A DNA stretch of 64,000 bases. It comes from Actinomyces ruminicola. Lineage in GTDB: Bacteria; Actinomycetota; Actinomycetes; Actinomycetales; Actinomycetaceae. Position 1 is the stretch's first letter. Each line of letters begins with the position of its first letter. The position numbers and the translations under genes are program-made. Below the pieces are notes generated by a model, which saw only the letters and a list, made by a program, of their open reading frames with translations, had not been told where the DNA came from and did not search any database. The stretch spans positions 41,718-105,717 of the forward strand of contig NZ_FNIM01000002.1 in assembly GCF_900103885.1 (NCBI RefSeq), given 5' to 3'. This document shows positions 1 to 8,207 of the stretch, piece by piece.

Positions 1-152
1 CCTTCAGGTGCATTAAGACAGGGACGGCAGGCGTCAGCGACTTCGGCGGTGGCGGTGAGTCAGGAAGCACCTCGCACCTTCAGGTGCATTAAGACTCGTA
101 GAAATCCACACTATTCCCCTTCCAGGTTGCGTCAGGAAGCACCTCGCACCTT
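1..152 (+). CRISPR. Terminal part of a CRISPR array
   Basis: A 37-nt direct repeat is complete at 59-95. Its last 19 nt are present at 1-19, cut by the window edge, and its first 22 nt recur at 131-152 before the sequence diverges. The repeats are separated by unrelated spacers of 39 nt (20-58) and 35 nt (96-130). The repeat starts GTC, ends GAC and contains the short palindrome GCACCT-TC-AGGTGC. The degenerate last copy on the right marks the leader-distal end, so the leader, most spacers and any cas genes should lie left of the window. The subtype cannot be decided from the repeat alone. Confidence 0.88.
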
Positions 153-351
153 CCGACAAGCCGGCGCGGGCGCCTGGTGAAGGTCCCCGCGCTGGTGGGA
201 CACGTCCCGGAGGGACGGGAGATGTACGCACTCGGGCGGTGGATCAGGCCAGACGGTTCCCGGGGTAGACGCACGTCGCGGTTCATGACGAACCGTCACC
301 GGAAGACGCCCCCTGGGCGGCCTGCACGACGGCGGCCTCCCAGGGGTGCGG

Positions 352-471
352 TGTCAAAATCGATGACAAACGCGCGTCGTCACCTCCTGGCGCGATTCGG
401 CGCCCGCATGATTCCAACGTTTCGTGCGCCGCCGTCGACGTCGCCGGACCCGTTTGTCATAGATTCTGACA
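352..471 (+). repeat. 120-bp terminal-inverted-repeat element, copy 1
   Basis: Non-coding element of exactly 120 bp. Its ends match as inverted repeats of about 20 bp (18 of the first 20 positions), each beginning TGTC and running to ACAAACG. A central motif GATTCCAACG lies at element positions 59-68. The same length, ends and central motif recur at 1914-2033 and, reversed, at 42308-42427. No ORF is evident inside. It fits a MITE-like mobile element or a conserved protein-binding or RNA hairpin module; the function is unknown. The bases either side, 153-351 and 472-612, hold nothing else recognised. Confidence 0.75.
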
Positions 472-612
472 CCTACGGTCGCCGCCCAGCGCAATACACG
501 GCGACGAACCACCCGCCGCACCCCAAACCGAAAGACTCCCGCGATTCGGCCCCAGCGGAACGACGTCGCCCGATCACCCCGCGACACTCGCGGGTCGGGC
601 CGATACGGGTCG

Positions 613-618
613 CTACGA
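613..618 (+). promoter_or_regulatory. Candidate -10 box for a leaderless phosphoribosyltransferase transcript
   Basis: TACGAT lies 8 nt before the GTG chosen as start of the downstream gene, leaving no room for a normal ribosome binding site. This spacing suggests transcription starting at or next to the start codon, a common arrangement in actinobacteria. No clear -35 box is seen. Confidence 0.4.
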
Positions 619-626
619 TTTCAAGG

Positions 627-1238
627 GTGACCGACGCGCGCAGCACCGCCCCGACCACCCCCTTCGACGACGGCGCCACCTCCGACGCCGCCCCCGACCG
701 CGAAGAGCTGACCTGGGAGCTGTTCGGCCGCGCCGAGCGCGAGCTGTCCGCGCAGATCGTCGCCTCGGGCTGGGTGCCGGACCTGATCATCGCCATCGCC
801 CGGGGCGGCCTGATCCCCGCCGGCGCCATCGGCTACGCGATCGGCATCAAGGCGATGGGTGCGGTCAACGTCGAGTTCTACACGGGGGTAGGCGAGACCC
901 TGCCCGAACCGGTGGTACTGCCCCCGCTCATGGACGCCTCCGACCTGCCTGGCAAGAAGGTGCTCGTGGTCGACGACGTGGCCGACTCCGGCAAGACTCT
1001 CAAGATGGTGATGGAGCTGCTGCAACACCAAGGTCTTGACCTGGGCGGCGAGACCATATCCGTCGATGCCCGCAGCGCCGTCATCTACCGCAAGCCTCAC
1101 AGCGTCTTCGAGCCCGACTACTGCTGGCGGGTGACCGACAAGTGGATCAACTTCCCCTGGTCAGCGCTGCCCGTTATTACCCCCGCCTCACTGGATCGGG
1201 AGAACGCCGATCTGCTCTATGCCCGCGTCGGCGACTGA
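627..1238 (+). CDS. Phosphoribosyltransferase (Gpt/Xpt-like)
   Basis: 203-residue cytosolic protein of the type I phosphoribosyltransferase fold. The PRPP-binding signature VLVVDDVADSGKT is at residues 112-124, and an upstream PDLIIAIARGGLIPA segment (51-65) is typical of xanthine/guanine-type enzymes, which join a base to PRPP in purine salvage. The exact base is not determinable here. The reading frame stays open back to 177, but the upstream part is low-complexity, overlaps the 120-bp repeat and lacks family similarity. GTG 627 just after a TACGAT box is therefore preferred. The gene overlaps the following VanZ-like gene by 20 nt, implying co-transcription. Confidence 0.82.
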   Translation: MTDARSTAPTTPFDDGATSDAAPDREELTWELFGRAERELSAQIVASGWVPDLIIAIARGGLIPAGAIGYAIGIKAMGAVNVEFYTGVGETLPEPVVLPPLMDASDLPGKKVLVVDDVADSGKTLKMVMELLQHQGLDLGGETISVDARSAVIYRKPHSVFEPDYCWRVTDKWINFPWSALPVITPASLDRENADLLYARVGD

Positions 1239-1656
1239 CAGGCCTGCGCCGGGCCGGGTACTGCGCGTACTCGCCGCGGCGTACTGCGGCGTTGTGCTAG
1301 TAGCGGTCCTGTGGCCGTCGGGGGCGGACGTGTCCGCCTTCAAGGACGGAGTCGGACCGTGGTTCCTCACTCCCGCAGGCAAGGACGTCGCCTTGAACCT
1401 GGTGATGCTAGCGCCGCTGACGCTCACGGCCGCCCTGGGGTGGCCGCGGGTGCCGTGGTGGGCGTGGGCACTGGCGGGCTGCGCCGTCGGCCTGGGCGCG
1501 GAGCTGACCCAGTGGGCACTGCCGGTGCTCGGCCGTCGACCCGCACTCGCCAACGTCATCGAGAACGGCGTGGGCGCCTGGGCGGGCGCCGCGCTGGCCC
1601 TGGCGCTACGGGCATACACGACGCGTGGGAGTCGACGGCGCGAACAGGGCAGCTGA
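1219..1656 (+). CDS. VanZ-like membrane protein
   Basis: 145-residue integral membrane protein with about four hydrophobic segments (near residues 15-30, 58-75, 80-100 and 120-140) and the family's GAELTQWALPVLGR-type loop, as in VanZ-like proteins. VanZ was named for low-level teicoplanin resistance, but most chromosomal relatives have no defined role, so no resistance function is inferred. It starts inside the end of the phosphoribosyltransferase gene (20-nt overlap) and is probably translated from the same message. It is followed by non-coding DNA with a strong hairpin that may end the transcript. Confidence 0.78.
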   Translation: MPASATDRPAPGRVLRVLAAAYCGVVLVAVLWPSGADVSAFKDGVGPWFLTPAGKDVALNLVMLAPLTLTAALGWPRVPWWAWALAGCAVGLGAELTQWALPVLGRRPALANVIENGVGAWAGAALALALRAYTTRGSRRREQGS

Positions 1657-1721
1657 GGGCGCTTCACTTTGGCACGGGGAGCGTCTCCCGGTGTTGGCCG
1701 CTGAGTGTGGCTGACGGTTTT

Positions 1722-1778
1722 CGACCTTGGGGTACAAAGCACGACCCTGGGGAGGTCGTGCTTTGTACCCCAAGGTCG
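1722..1778. repeat. Perfect 25-bp-arm hairpin with GTACAAA core
   Basis: Two perfectly complementary 25-nt arms (1722-1746 and 1754-1778) enclose a 7-nt loop. The left arm contains CCTTGGGGTACAAAGCACG. A close relative of that arm occurs at the far end of the window (63953-63997), and a related palindrome sits between dnaN and dnaA (28354-28418). It lies 66 bp downstream of the VanZ-like gene and could act as a terminator, but there is no T-tract and its perfection exceeds ordinary terminators. A REP-like intergenic repeat is equally possible. Confidence 0.75.
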
Positions 1779-1913
1779 TGATTCGACATCAGGGCCGCGT
1801 CCTGAACCCCAGCCGGGGTACATCAGCGGCGCCCGGGTGCCGGTCACCGCGACGGAGGCGCTCCCGGGGGCGCCGGGTCGCTCGCCCGGGAGAGGAATGA
1901 TGCTCCCAATGAT

Positions 1914-2033
1914 TGTCAAAATCGATGACAAACACCGGCTCCGCTCCCAGCTGCACGACTCACAACGTTGAGACTCCAACGATCCACAAAGCAGCCTGAG
2001 GGTCGGCAGGCGCGTTTGTCATAGATCTGGACA
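1914..2033 (+). repeat. 120-bp terminal-inverted-repeat element, copy 2
   Basis: Second 120-bp member of the family seen at 352-471. The first 20 bp are identical to copy 1, the opposite end is an inverted match at 17 of 20 positions, and the centre keeps CTCCAACGATC in register with the other copies. The rest of the interior differs from copy 1, so conservation is concentrated at the ends and centre. Confidence 0.75.
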
Positions 2034-2154
2034 CCGTGGGCGTCATCCCCCGGGAGCCTGGCCACTACGCCGCCCCGGCCCATGACACTCCGGTCTAACG
2101 CACCACGTTCACGCCGATAACCCGACAAGCCAACGCGCCCGACCTGCAGACGAC

Positions 2155-2187
2155 GAGGGCCCGGGCTGACTGTCAGCCCGGGCCCTC
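2155..2187 (-). terminator. Hairpin terminator of tRNA-Leu
   Basis: 15-bp perfect GC-rich arms (2155-2169, 2173-2187) with a 3-nt loop start two bases beyond the 3' CCA of tRNA-Leu on the minus strand. There is no clear T-tract, as is common for actinobacterial terminators. Confidence 0.7.
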
Positions 2188-2189
2188 CC

Positions 2190-2276
2190 TGGTGCGCGGG
2201 GGGGGACTCGAACCCCCATGATCGCAAGATCACACGGACCTGAACCGTGCGCGTCTACCAATTCCGCCACTCGCGC
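2190..2276 (-). tRNA. tRNA-Leu (anticodon CAG)
   Basis: 87-nt class II tRNA on the minus strand with a long variable arm, T-loop TTCGAGT, D-loop GGTAGACG and anticodon loop TTCAGGT, giving CAG and reading CTG codons. The 3' CCA is encoded (2190-2192). The acceptor stem GCGCGAG/CCCGCGC has one A-C mismatch at position 6. In mycobacteria a leucine tRNA occupies the same place beside fhaA. Confidence 0.9.
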
Positions 2277-2607
2277 GATGAAGTGCCTTGATGCTATCGG
2301 CTCGGGGGCGTCCGCGTCCAATCCTGACCGCCACGGATTGCCGTGAGACGGCTCACCCATCCCCTACCCGCCGCACCGCCGACGTCACCATCCGATCGCA
2401 ACACGGTTGTCGCATCGACCTTCCCGTCGCAAGGGCCTCACCCGTTACCATTGGCCCAGGTCACCTCTGGATTCCTGCCCAGATGCGCACGTCCCTCGGG
2501 CAGTCCCAGTATCGTGGCCGGATCAGGCCGCGTGCCGGGCGCCCGCCCGTCTCGCGGACGGCAGCGGCGCCGCCGCGGCCGCTCCAATGCACACGGGGAG
2601 GTAGTCC
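2277..2607. other. Gene-free region upstream of the fhaA-pknB operon
   Basis: 331 bp between tRNA-Leu and fhaA. Several short overlapping ORFs exist on both strands, but none has family features. The tRNA promoter (minus) and the operon promoter (plus) must lie here. A TATCGT hexamer at 2510-2515 could be a -10 element, without a convincing -35. No repeat or RNA was recognised. Confidence 0.5.
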
Positions 2608-3315
2608 ATGGGTCTCCTGGACAAGTTCGAGAAAGGCGTCGGAAACGTCGCCAATCGGGCCATGTCCCGGTTCTCAAATGACGTCGAGCCCATAGAAATC
2701 GCCTCGAAGCTGCGGGAGACGATGGACAAGCGCGCCGCCTCCTTCGCGCGCGACCGCTCCGTGGTACCCAACGTGTTCCGCATCCACCTGGCCCCCAGCG
2801 ACGTCGAGCGCCTGAACACCTGGGGCATGGACGAGATGGTCCGGCAGATGGAGGAGGTCGCCACCACCCACGCCGGCGAGCAGGGCTACTCCTTCGTCGG
2901 CCCGGTAGACGTCTCCTTCATCCCCGATGAGTCCCTGACACCCCCCACCATCGAGATCGACTCCTCCACGCGCCGCGGCGCCGCCGCCCCCGCAGCCGCA
3001 GCGACCGCCTCCCCCACCCACCCCATCCTGGACATCGACGGGCAGCGCTATCTGCTCACCGGCCCGGTCACCGTGATCGGCCGCGGCAGCGAGGCCGACA
3101 TCATCGTTGACGACTCCGGCGTCTCCCGGCGCCACCTGGAGATCCGCCTCACCCAGGGGCACGCGATCGCCACGGACCTGGGCTCCACTAACGGCACCTT
3201 CGTGGAGGGCCACCGGGTCGACGCCGCCACCCTCCTGGACGGCAACACGCTCACCATCGGACGCACCCGGATCATGTTCTGGGACGGCACACAGGGCACA
3301 GGGACCAACGGGTGA
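2608..3315 (+). CDS. fhaA: FHA-domain protein FhaA (DUF3662 + FHA)
   Basis: 235-residue cytosolic protein. Residues 1 to about 115 form the DUF3662/FhaA N-terminal domain (starts MGLLDKFEKGVGN). A short Ala-rich linker leads to an FHA domain at about 145-230 with the phosphothreonine-binding signature: GRG, then SRRH, then GSTNGT. FHA domains bind threonine-phosphorylated partners of PknA/PknB. In mycobacteria FhaA binds the pseudokinase domain of MurJ, and a MurJ with such a domain is encoded at 43936-47679. The linker is much shorter than in mycobacterial FhaA. A GGGAGG ribosome site precedes the ATG. First gene of a seven-gene overlapping operon; the stop overlaps the fhaB start by 4 nt. 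Confidence 0.93.
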   Translation: MGLLDKFEKGVGNVANRAMSRFSNDVEPIEIASKLRETMDKRAASFARDRSVVPNVFRIHLAPSDVERLNTWGMDEMVRQMEEVATTHAGEQGYSFVGPVDVSFIPDESLTPPTIEIDSSTRRGAAAPAAAATASPTHPILDIDGQRYLLTGPVTVIGRGSEADIIVDDSGVSRRHLEIRLTQGHAIATDLGSTNGTFVEGHRVDAATLLDGNTLTIGRTRIMFWDGTQGTGTNG

Positions 3316-3770
3316 GCCAACTCGCATTCACCATCGCCCGACTGGGATTCCTGGTCCTGCTGTGGGTATTCGTCTTCTTCGTCGTACGCGCACTGCGCCG
3401 CGACGTCACCGACGTATCCGCCGCTCCGGCCCGCCGTCGCAGCGCGCGCGACGCCGCCACCCCCACCGGTCGCAACCGCGGTCCCACCCGCCTGGTAATC
3501 ACCGAGGGCCCGCTGGCGGGCTCCATGGTGCCGCTGACACCCACCTCCATCACCATCGGCCGGGACCAGAACTGCACGCTCGTGCTCAACGACTCCTACG
3601 CCTCCTCCCGCCATGCCCGCGTCTTCCCGAAGGACGGCGCCTGGTGGCTGGAGGACCTGTCCTCAACCAACGGCACGACGCTGGCCGGACGCCCCGTGTA
3701 CGGTGCCGTTGAACTACCCGTCGGAGTGCCGGTACGAATCGGCCAGACCACCTTGGAGCTGCGCCCATGA
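3312..3770 (+). CDS. fhaB: FHA-domain protein FhaB (FipA)
   Basis: 152 residues: one N-terminal membrane helix (about 8-25, hydrophobic with FLVLLWVFVFFVV), an Arg/Ala-rich linker, then a C-terminal FHA domain (about 70-150) with GRD, SSRHARV and SSTNGTTL motifs. Family members are anchored phospho-threonine readers that link PknA/PknB signalling to the divisome and elongation machinery. It overlaps fhaA by 4 nt and pstP by 4 nt, so translation is coupled. The small size and membrane anchor separate it from FhaA. Confidence 0.92.
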   Translation: MSQLAFTIARLGFLVLLWVFVFFVVRALRRDVTDVSAAPARRRSARDAATPTGRNRGPTRLVITEGPLAGSMVPLTPTSITIGRDQNCTLVLNDSYASSRHARVFPKDGAWWLEDLSSTNGTTLAGRPVYGAVELPVGVPVRIGQTTLELRP

Positions 3771-5212
3771 CCATCTCCCTGCGCTACGCCGCCAGGAGTG
3801 ACGTCGGGCTGGTGCGCGCCTCGAACCAGGACTCCGGCTACGCCGGCCCGCACCTGATGCTGCTGTGCGACGGCATGGGCGGACCCGCCGGCGGGGACAT
3901 CGCCTCCGCCGTCGCCGTCGAGCACCTGGTGCCGCTGGACGCCGACTCCCACCAGGCCGGCGACCTGCTCGACCTGCTGCGCGGTGCCGTCCAGGAGGCC
4001 CACGCCGACCTGGTCTCCCTGTCCAGCGACAACCCCGACCTGGCCGGCCTGGGCACCACCTGCATCGCGGTGATGCGCTCCGGCAACAAGCTCGCCATGG
4101 TTCACGTCGGCGACTCGCGCGCCTACCTGCTGCGCGACGGCGAGCTCACCCAGGTCACCACCGACCACACCTTCGTCGAGTACCTGGTGGAGACCGGCAG
4201 GCTGACGCGCGACCAGGCGCGCCGGCATCCGCAGCGCTCCGTGCTGCTGCGCGTGCTCGGTGACGCCGAGGGCGAGGTCCAGCTGGACGAGTCCATCCGC
4301 GAGGCGGTGCCCGGCGACCGCTGGCTGCTGTGCTCCGACGGACTCAGCGGCCCGGTCACCGCCGAGACGATCGGAGAAGTGCTCGCCAACGTGGATGACC
4401 CCGGCCAGGTCGGCGATCAGCTGATCGACCTCGCCCTGCGCGCCGGCGGCCCCGACAACATCACCGTGGTGGTGTTCGACGTCGTCGACGACGACCCCCA
4501 GCCGCAGACCGACACCCAGATTGTCGGCTCCGCCGCCAACCGACGCGCCCGCCTGCAGCAGGCCGCCGCCGGCAGGCACTCGCAATCCCCTCCCGAACCG
4601 GTCGAGTCCGTGGAGGCGACCACCCCGGCCGCGAAGGCCGCCGCCCTGGTGGCCGGCCTGGACCCCGCTCCGGCCCCCACCGACACCACCGAGGAGGAGG
4701 CGGTTGCCGCCCAGGCCCGCACCGAGCTGGTCAGGCGCCGCAAGCGCCGCCTGCGCTCCGCCCTCGCCTCCCTGGTCCTGATCCTGACCCTCCTCGGCGC
4801 CGGGGTTCTGGGCTATCAGTGGACCCAGTCCCAGTACTACGTGACCACTCTGGACGGCCAGATCGCCATCTACCAGGGCATTCCCCAGACCGTCGGCCCG
4901 ATCTCGCTCAGTCACGTGGTGCAGACCTACACCGAGCCCGACGTCGAGGACCTCAACGAGCAGATCCTGGCCAAGCTGGAGCGGACCGTGCAGCAGCCCT
5001 CGCTGGCCGCGGCCCGCCGGTACGTGCGCACCACCGTGATGGACAACCTGGTGGACGGCTCCGAGGCCACCCCCGCCCCGGAGCCGACCCCGACGCCGAC
5101 CGCCCCGACCCCGCAGCCGACACCCTCCCGGAGCTCGACGCCGACGTCGTCCTCATCCCCCGCCCGGGCCCTGGGACCCACGGCGGCGGGCCAGCAGGGG
5201 TCAACTGCATGA
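3767..5212 (+). CDS. pstP: PP2C-type serine/threonine phosphatase PstP
   Basis: 481-residue membrane-anchored phosphatase that reverses PknA/PknB phosphorylation. The PP2C domain occupies about 5-240. Metal-binding aspartates are visible in SNQDS (D22) and LLCDGMGG (D35), followed by HVGDSRAYLLRDG, CSDGLSG and GGPDNITVVV. An Arg/Lys-rich stretch (about 318-328) precedes one transmembrane helix (about 329-351), then an extracytoplasmic domain and a Pro/Thr/Ser-rich tail. It overlaps fhaB and rodA by 4 nt each, the standard order fhaA-fhaB-pstP-rodA-pbpA-pknA-pknB. Confidence 0.94.
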   Translation: MTISLRYAARSDVGLVRASNQDSGYAGPHLMLLCDGMGGPAGGDIASAVAVEHLVPLDADSHQAGDLLDLLRGAVQEAHADLVSLSSDNPDLAGLGTTCIAVMRSGNKLAMVHVGDSRAYLLRDGELTQVTTDHTFVEYLVETGRLTRDQARRHPQRSVLLRVLGDAEGEVQLDESIREAVPGDRWLLCSDGLSGPVTAETIGEVLANVDDPGQVGDQLIDLALRAGGPDNITVVVFDVVDDDPQPQTDTQIVGSAANRRARLQQAAAGRHSQSPPEPVESVEATTPAAKAAALVAGLDPAPAPTDTTEEEAVAAQARTELVRRRKRRLRSALASLVLILTLLGAGVLGYQWTQSQYYVTTLDGQIAIYQGIPQTVGPISLSHVVQTYTEPDVEDLNEQILAKLERTVQQPSLAAARRYVRTTVMDNLVDGSEATPAPEPTPTPTAPTPQPTPSRSSTPTSSSSPARALGPTAAGQQGSTA

Positions 5213-6717
5213 GTGCCCCCGCCGTCCGTCCCGCAACGGTCCCGAGTTCGGCATCGTCCCGCCACACGGGCCGCTGGGCCGAGGCCGGTCTGCTGAGCAT
5301 CGCCCTGGTCATCGGCCTGGCGGCCTTCGTGCTGACGGCCATCAACCGCACCGGCTCCTCCCCCGCCCAGTCCCTCCGGCTGGCCGCCGCCCTCGCGGCG
5401 GTGTGCCTGGTCGTGCACCTGTGGGTACGGCGCACCGCGCCCTGGGCCGATCCGGTGCTGCTGCCGACGGCGGTCGCCCTCAACGGGATCGGACTGGCCA
5501 TGATCCACCGGCTGGACCTGTCCTACGAGCGAATGGGACAGACCCACGACTACGGCCCCAAGCAGGCGGTGTGGACGGCGCTGGGAGTGGTCCTGTTCTG
5601 CCTGGTGCTGCTGATGCGGGACTACCGGCTGCTGCGCCGCTGGGACCGCTGGGCCATGTGGGGCGGCCTGGGCTTCCTGGTGCTGCCCTTCGTGCCCGGT
5701 CTGGGCACGGAGGTCAACGGCGCCCGCATCTGGATCCACCTGGGCCCGATGTCCTTCCAGCCGGCAGAGCTGACCAAGGTGCTGCTGGCGGTCTTCTTCG
5801 CCTCCTACCTGGTTTCCAACCGGGACAACCTGGCCCTGGCGGGCCGGCGGGTGCTGGGGATGAACCTGCCGCGCGCCCGACACCTGATGCCCCTGCTGGT
5901 GGTGTGGGGAGTGAGCATCGTGGTGCTCGTGCTTCAGCGCGACCTGGGCTCCTCGGTGCTCCTGTTCGGCCTGTTCGTCGTCACCCTGTACGTGGCCACG
6001 GACCGGCCCAGCTGGCTGCTGATCGGCGGCGCCCTGTTCCTGCCGGCCGCCTGGTTCGCCGCCACCAACCTGGCCCACGTGCAGCAGCGCATCACCGCCT
6101 GGCTGCACGCGATGGACCCGTCCGTCTACGAGATGCCGGGGGGGTCCTGGCAACTGGTGACCGGCCTGTTCGGCATGGCGTACGGCGGACTGATGGGCAC
6201 CGGCTGGGGCGAGGGCTATCCGAACCTGACCACCTTCGCCAACTCCGACTTCATCGTCGCCTCCCTCGGGGAGGAGCTTGGGCTCACCGGCACGCTCGCC
6301 ATCCTCATGCTCTACCTGATCCTGGTGCAGCGGGGGCTGCGCACCGCCCTGGCGCTGCGGGACGGCTTCGGCAAGCTGCTGGCGACGGCGCTGTCATTCA
6401 CCATCGCCCTGCAGGTGTTCGTCGTGGTCGGCGGGGTCACCCGGCTGATTCCACTGACGGGCCTGACCACCCCGTTCCTCGCCTACGGGGGCTCCTCCCT
6501 GATCGCGAACTGGATCATTCTGGCGCTGCTGCTGCGCCTGTCCGACGCCGCCCGCCGCCCCACCGCGGCCGCTCCGCGCATCATCGACACCGCCGAACTG
6601 CCCAGCTCGCTGCGCAAGCGGGTGCGCGACGCCGACGACGCCGCAGGCGCCGGCGCGAAGGCCGACCCGCCCACCTTCACGCCCGCTCCGCCCGCACCCG
6701 AGGAGGACGGCGCATGA
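5209..6717 (+). CDS. rodA: Peptidoglycan glycosyltransferase RodA (SEDS family)
   Basis: 502-residue polytopic protein of the FtsW/RodA/SpoVE family that polymerises lipid II during lateral or polar growth with its class B PBP partner. About ten hydrophobic helices are seen. Characteristic segments include SFQPAELTKVLLAVFFASYL, a QRDLGSS motif and the C-terminal GLTTPFLAYGGSSL. The frame is open upstream to 4819, but the ATG at 5209, overlapping the pstP stop as ATGA, is the natural start. The C-terminal 70 residues are a charged cytoplasmic tail. The stop overlaps the pbpA start. Confidence 0.94.
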   Translation: MSAPAVRPATVPSSASSRHTGRWAEAGLLSIALVIGLAAFVLTAINRTGSSPAQSLRLAAALAAVCLVVHLWVRRTAPWADPVLLPTAVALNGIGLAMIHRLDLSYERMGQTHDYGPKQAVWTALGVVLFCLVLLMRDYRLLRRWDRWAMWGGLGFLVLPFVPGLGTEVNGARIWIHLGPMSFQPAELTKVLLAVFFASYLVSNRDNLALAGRRVLGMNLPRARHLMPLLVVWGVSIVVLVLQRDLGSSVLLFGLFVVTLYVATDRPSWLLIGGALFLPAAWFAATNLAHVQQRITAWLHAMDPSVYEMPGGSWQLVTGLFGMAYGGLMGTGWGEGYPNLTTFANSDFIVASLGEELGLTGTLAILMLYLILVQRGLRTALALRDGFGKLLATALSFTIALQVFVVVGGVTRLIPLTGLTTPFLAYGGSSLIANWIILALLLRLSDAARRPTAAAPRIIDTAELPSSLRKRVRDADDAAGAGAKADPPTFTPAPPAPEEDGA

Positions 6718-8207
6718 ACCGGCAGATCCGGCAGGTCACCGTCCTGGTGCTGGTGATGATGCTCGCGCTGGCGGCGTCACTGACCAGCGTGCAGGGTCTG
6801 AGCCGCCCGGCCCTGTGGGAGTCCTCCTCCGCGCAGGGCACGCTGACCACCGACACGCGCAACTCCCGCATGGTCTACGCCCAGTTCGGCACCGACCGCG
6901 GCCAGATCCTGGCGGGGGACATCGTCGTCGCCGACTCCGAGGCGTCCGACGACGCCTACGCCTACCAGCGCACCTACCCGGCCGGAGAGCTGTACGCCCC
7001 CGTCACCGGGTACTTCTCCACCCACTTCTCCTCCATGACCGGCCTGGAGCTGGCCGCGAACTCCGTGCTCAACGGCGAGGACCCCTCCCTGTTCTCCAGC
7101 CGCATCAAGTCCCTGATCACCGGTGAGACCCAGCAGGGCGGCGCCGTCAAGCTGACCATCGACCCGCAGGTGCAGCAGGCCGCCTGGGACGCGCTGGGCG
7201 GCCGGCGGGGCAGCGTCGTCGCCCTGGACCCGTCCACCGGCGCGATCCTGGCCCTGGTCTCCTCCCCCTCCTACGACCCCAACCTGCTCGCCTCCCACGA
7301 CGCCGGCACCGCCCAGTCCGCCTGGGACACCCTGGCCGGCGACGCCGCCAAGCCACTCAGCAACCGGGCCATCGCCGGGGACCTGTACCCGCCGGGCTCC
7401 ACCTTCAAGATCCTGACCATGTCGGCGGCCCTGCGCACCGGCACCGCCGACGCCTCCACCGAGGTGTCGGCCCCGGACACGCTCACCCTGCCGGGCACCA
7501 ACCACGCCCTGTCCAACTACGCCGGCGAGTCCTGCGGCAACGGCACGGTGACACTCGCCTACGCCTTCGCCGAGTCCTGCAACACGCCCTTCGCCCAGCT
7601 GGCCATGGACGTGGGCGACGACGAGCTCGCCACCGAGGCCGCCAACTGGGGCTTCGGGGAGAGCCTGGAGATCCCGCTGCCGGTGACGCAGTCCACCTAC
7701 CCGGCCAATGACTCCAAGGCGCAGACCGCCATGGCCGGAATCGGACAGGCGTCGGTGCGGGTCACGCCGCTGATGATGGCCTCCGTCGCCGCCACCATCG
7801 CCAACGACGGCGAGCAGATGACCCCCTACCTGATCGCCCAGACGCTCGACTCCGACCTGTCCGTCGTGTCCACCACCTCCCCCTCCGTCGCGCGCACGCC
7901 GATCGACTCCGGGGTGGCCCAGAGCCTGTCGGAGATGATGCAGCAGGTCGTCAAAGACGGCACCGGCACCACCGCGCAGGTAGCCGGGGTGACCGTGGCC
8001 GGCAAGACCGGCACCGCCGAGACCGGCTCGGCCGAAGGCGGGCCCGTCACCTGGTTCGTCGGCTTCGCCGGCACGGACATCTCCCAGCCCACGATCGCGC
8101 TCGCGGTTGTGCTCGACGGCGGTGAGCAGACCGCCACCACCGGCACCGGCGGCTCGGTGGCCGGCCCCATCGCCGCCTCCGTCATTGACGCGGCGGTGGA
8201 TCAATGA
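6714..8207 (+). CDS. pbpA: Class B penicillin-binding protein PbpA (transpeptidase)
   Basis: 497-residue D,D-transpeptidase that cross-links strands made by RodA. An N-terminal signal anchor (about 8-28) is followed by a dimerisation region and the transpeptidase domain with all three motifs: STFK (active-site Ser229, Lys232), SCN (Ser288-Asn290) and KTG (431-433). Its length matches mycobacterial PbpA. An earlier start would need 437 extra residues overlapping rodA in another frame, so ATG 6714 (ATGA overlap with rodA) is chosen. A 4-nt overlap leads into the pknA-type kinase gene. Confidence 0.94.
   Translation: MNRQIRQVTVLVLVMMLALAASLTSVQGLSRPALWESSSAQGTLTTDTRNSRMVYAQFGTDRGQILAGDIVVADSEASDDAYAYQRTYPAGELYAPVTGYFSTHFSSMTGLELAANSVLNGEDPSLFSSRIKSLITGETQQGGAVKLTIDPQVQQAAWDALGGRRGSVVALDPSTGAILALVSSPSYDPNLLASHDAGTAQSAWDTLAGDAAKPLSNRAIAGDLYPPGSTFKILTMSAALRTGTADASTEVSAPDTLTLPGTNHALSNYAGESCGNGTVTLAYAFAESCNTPFAQLAMDVGDDELATEAANWGFGESLEIPLPVTQSTYPANDSKAQTAMAGIGQASVRVTPLMMASVAATIANDGEQMTPYLIAQTLDSDLSVVSTTSPSVARTPIDSGVAQSLSEMMQQVVKDGTGTTAQVAGVTVAGKTGTAETGSAEGGPVTWFVGFAGTDISQPTIALAVVLDGGEQTATTGTGGSVAGPIAASVIDAAVDQ

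Noticed and set aside
352-471. 120-bp element as an integron attC site or part of the CRISPR locus
   Set aside because: No attC core sites or gene-cassette arrangement, and its sequence shares nothing with the 37-nt CRISPR repeat.
177-626. N-terminal extension of the phosphoribosyltransferase to 177
   Set aside because: The extra 150 codons are Arg/Pro-rich, contain the 120-bp repeat and have no family similarity; a TACGAT-GTG start at 627 explains the gene.
4819-5208. RodA start at 4819 and PbpA start at 5403
   Set aside because: Both would overlap upstream genes by hundreds of bases; ATGA overlaps at 5209 and 6714 fit the operon.
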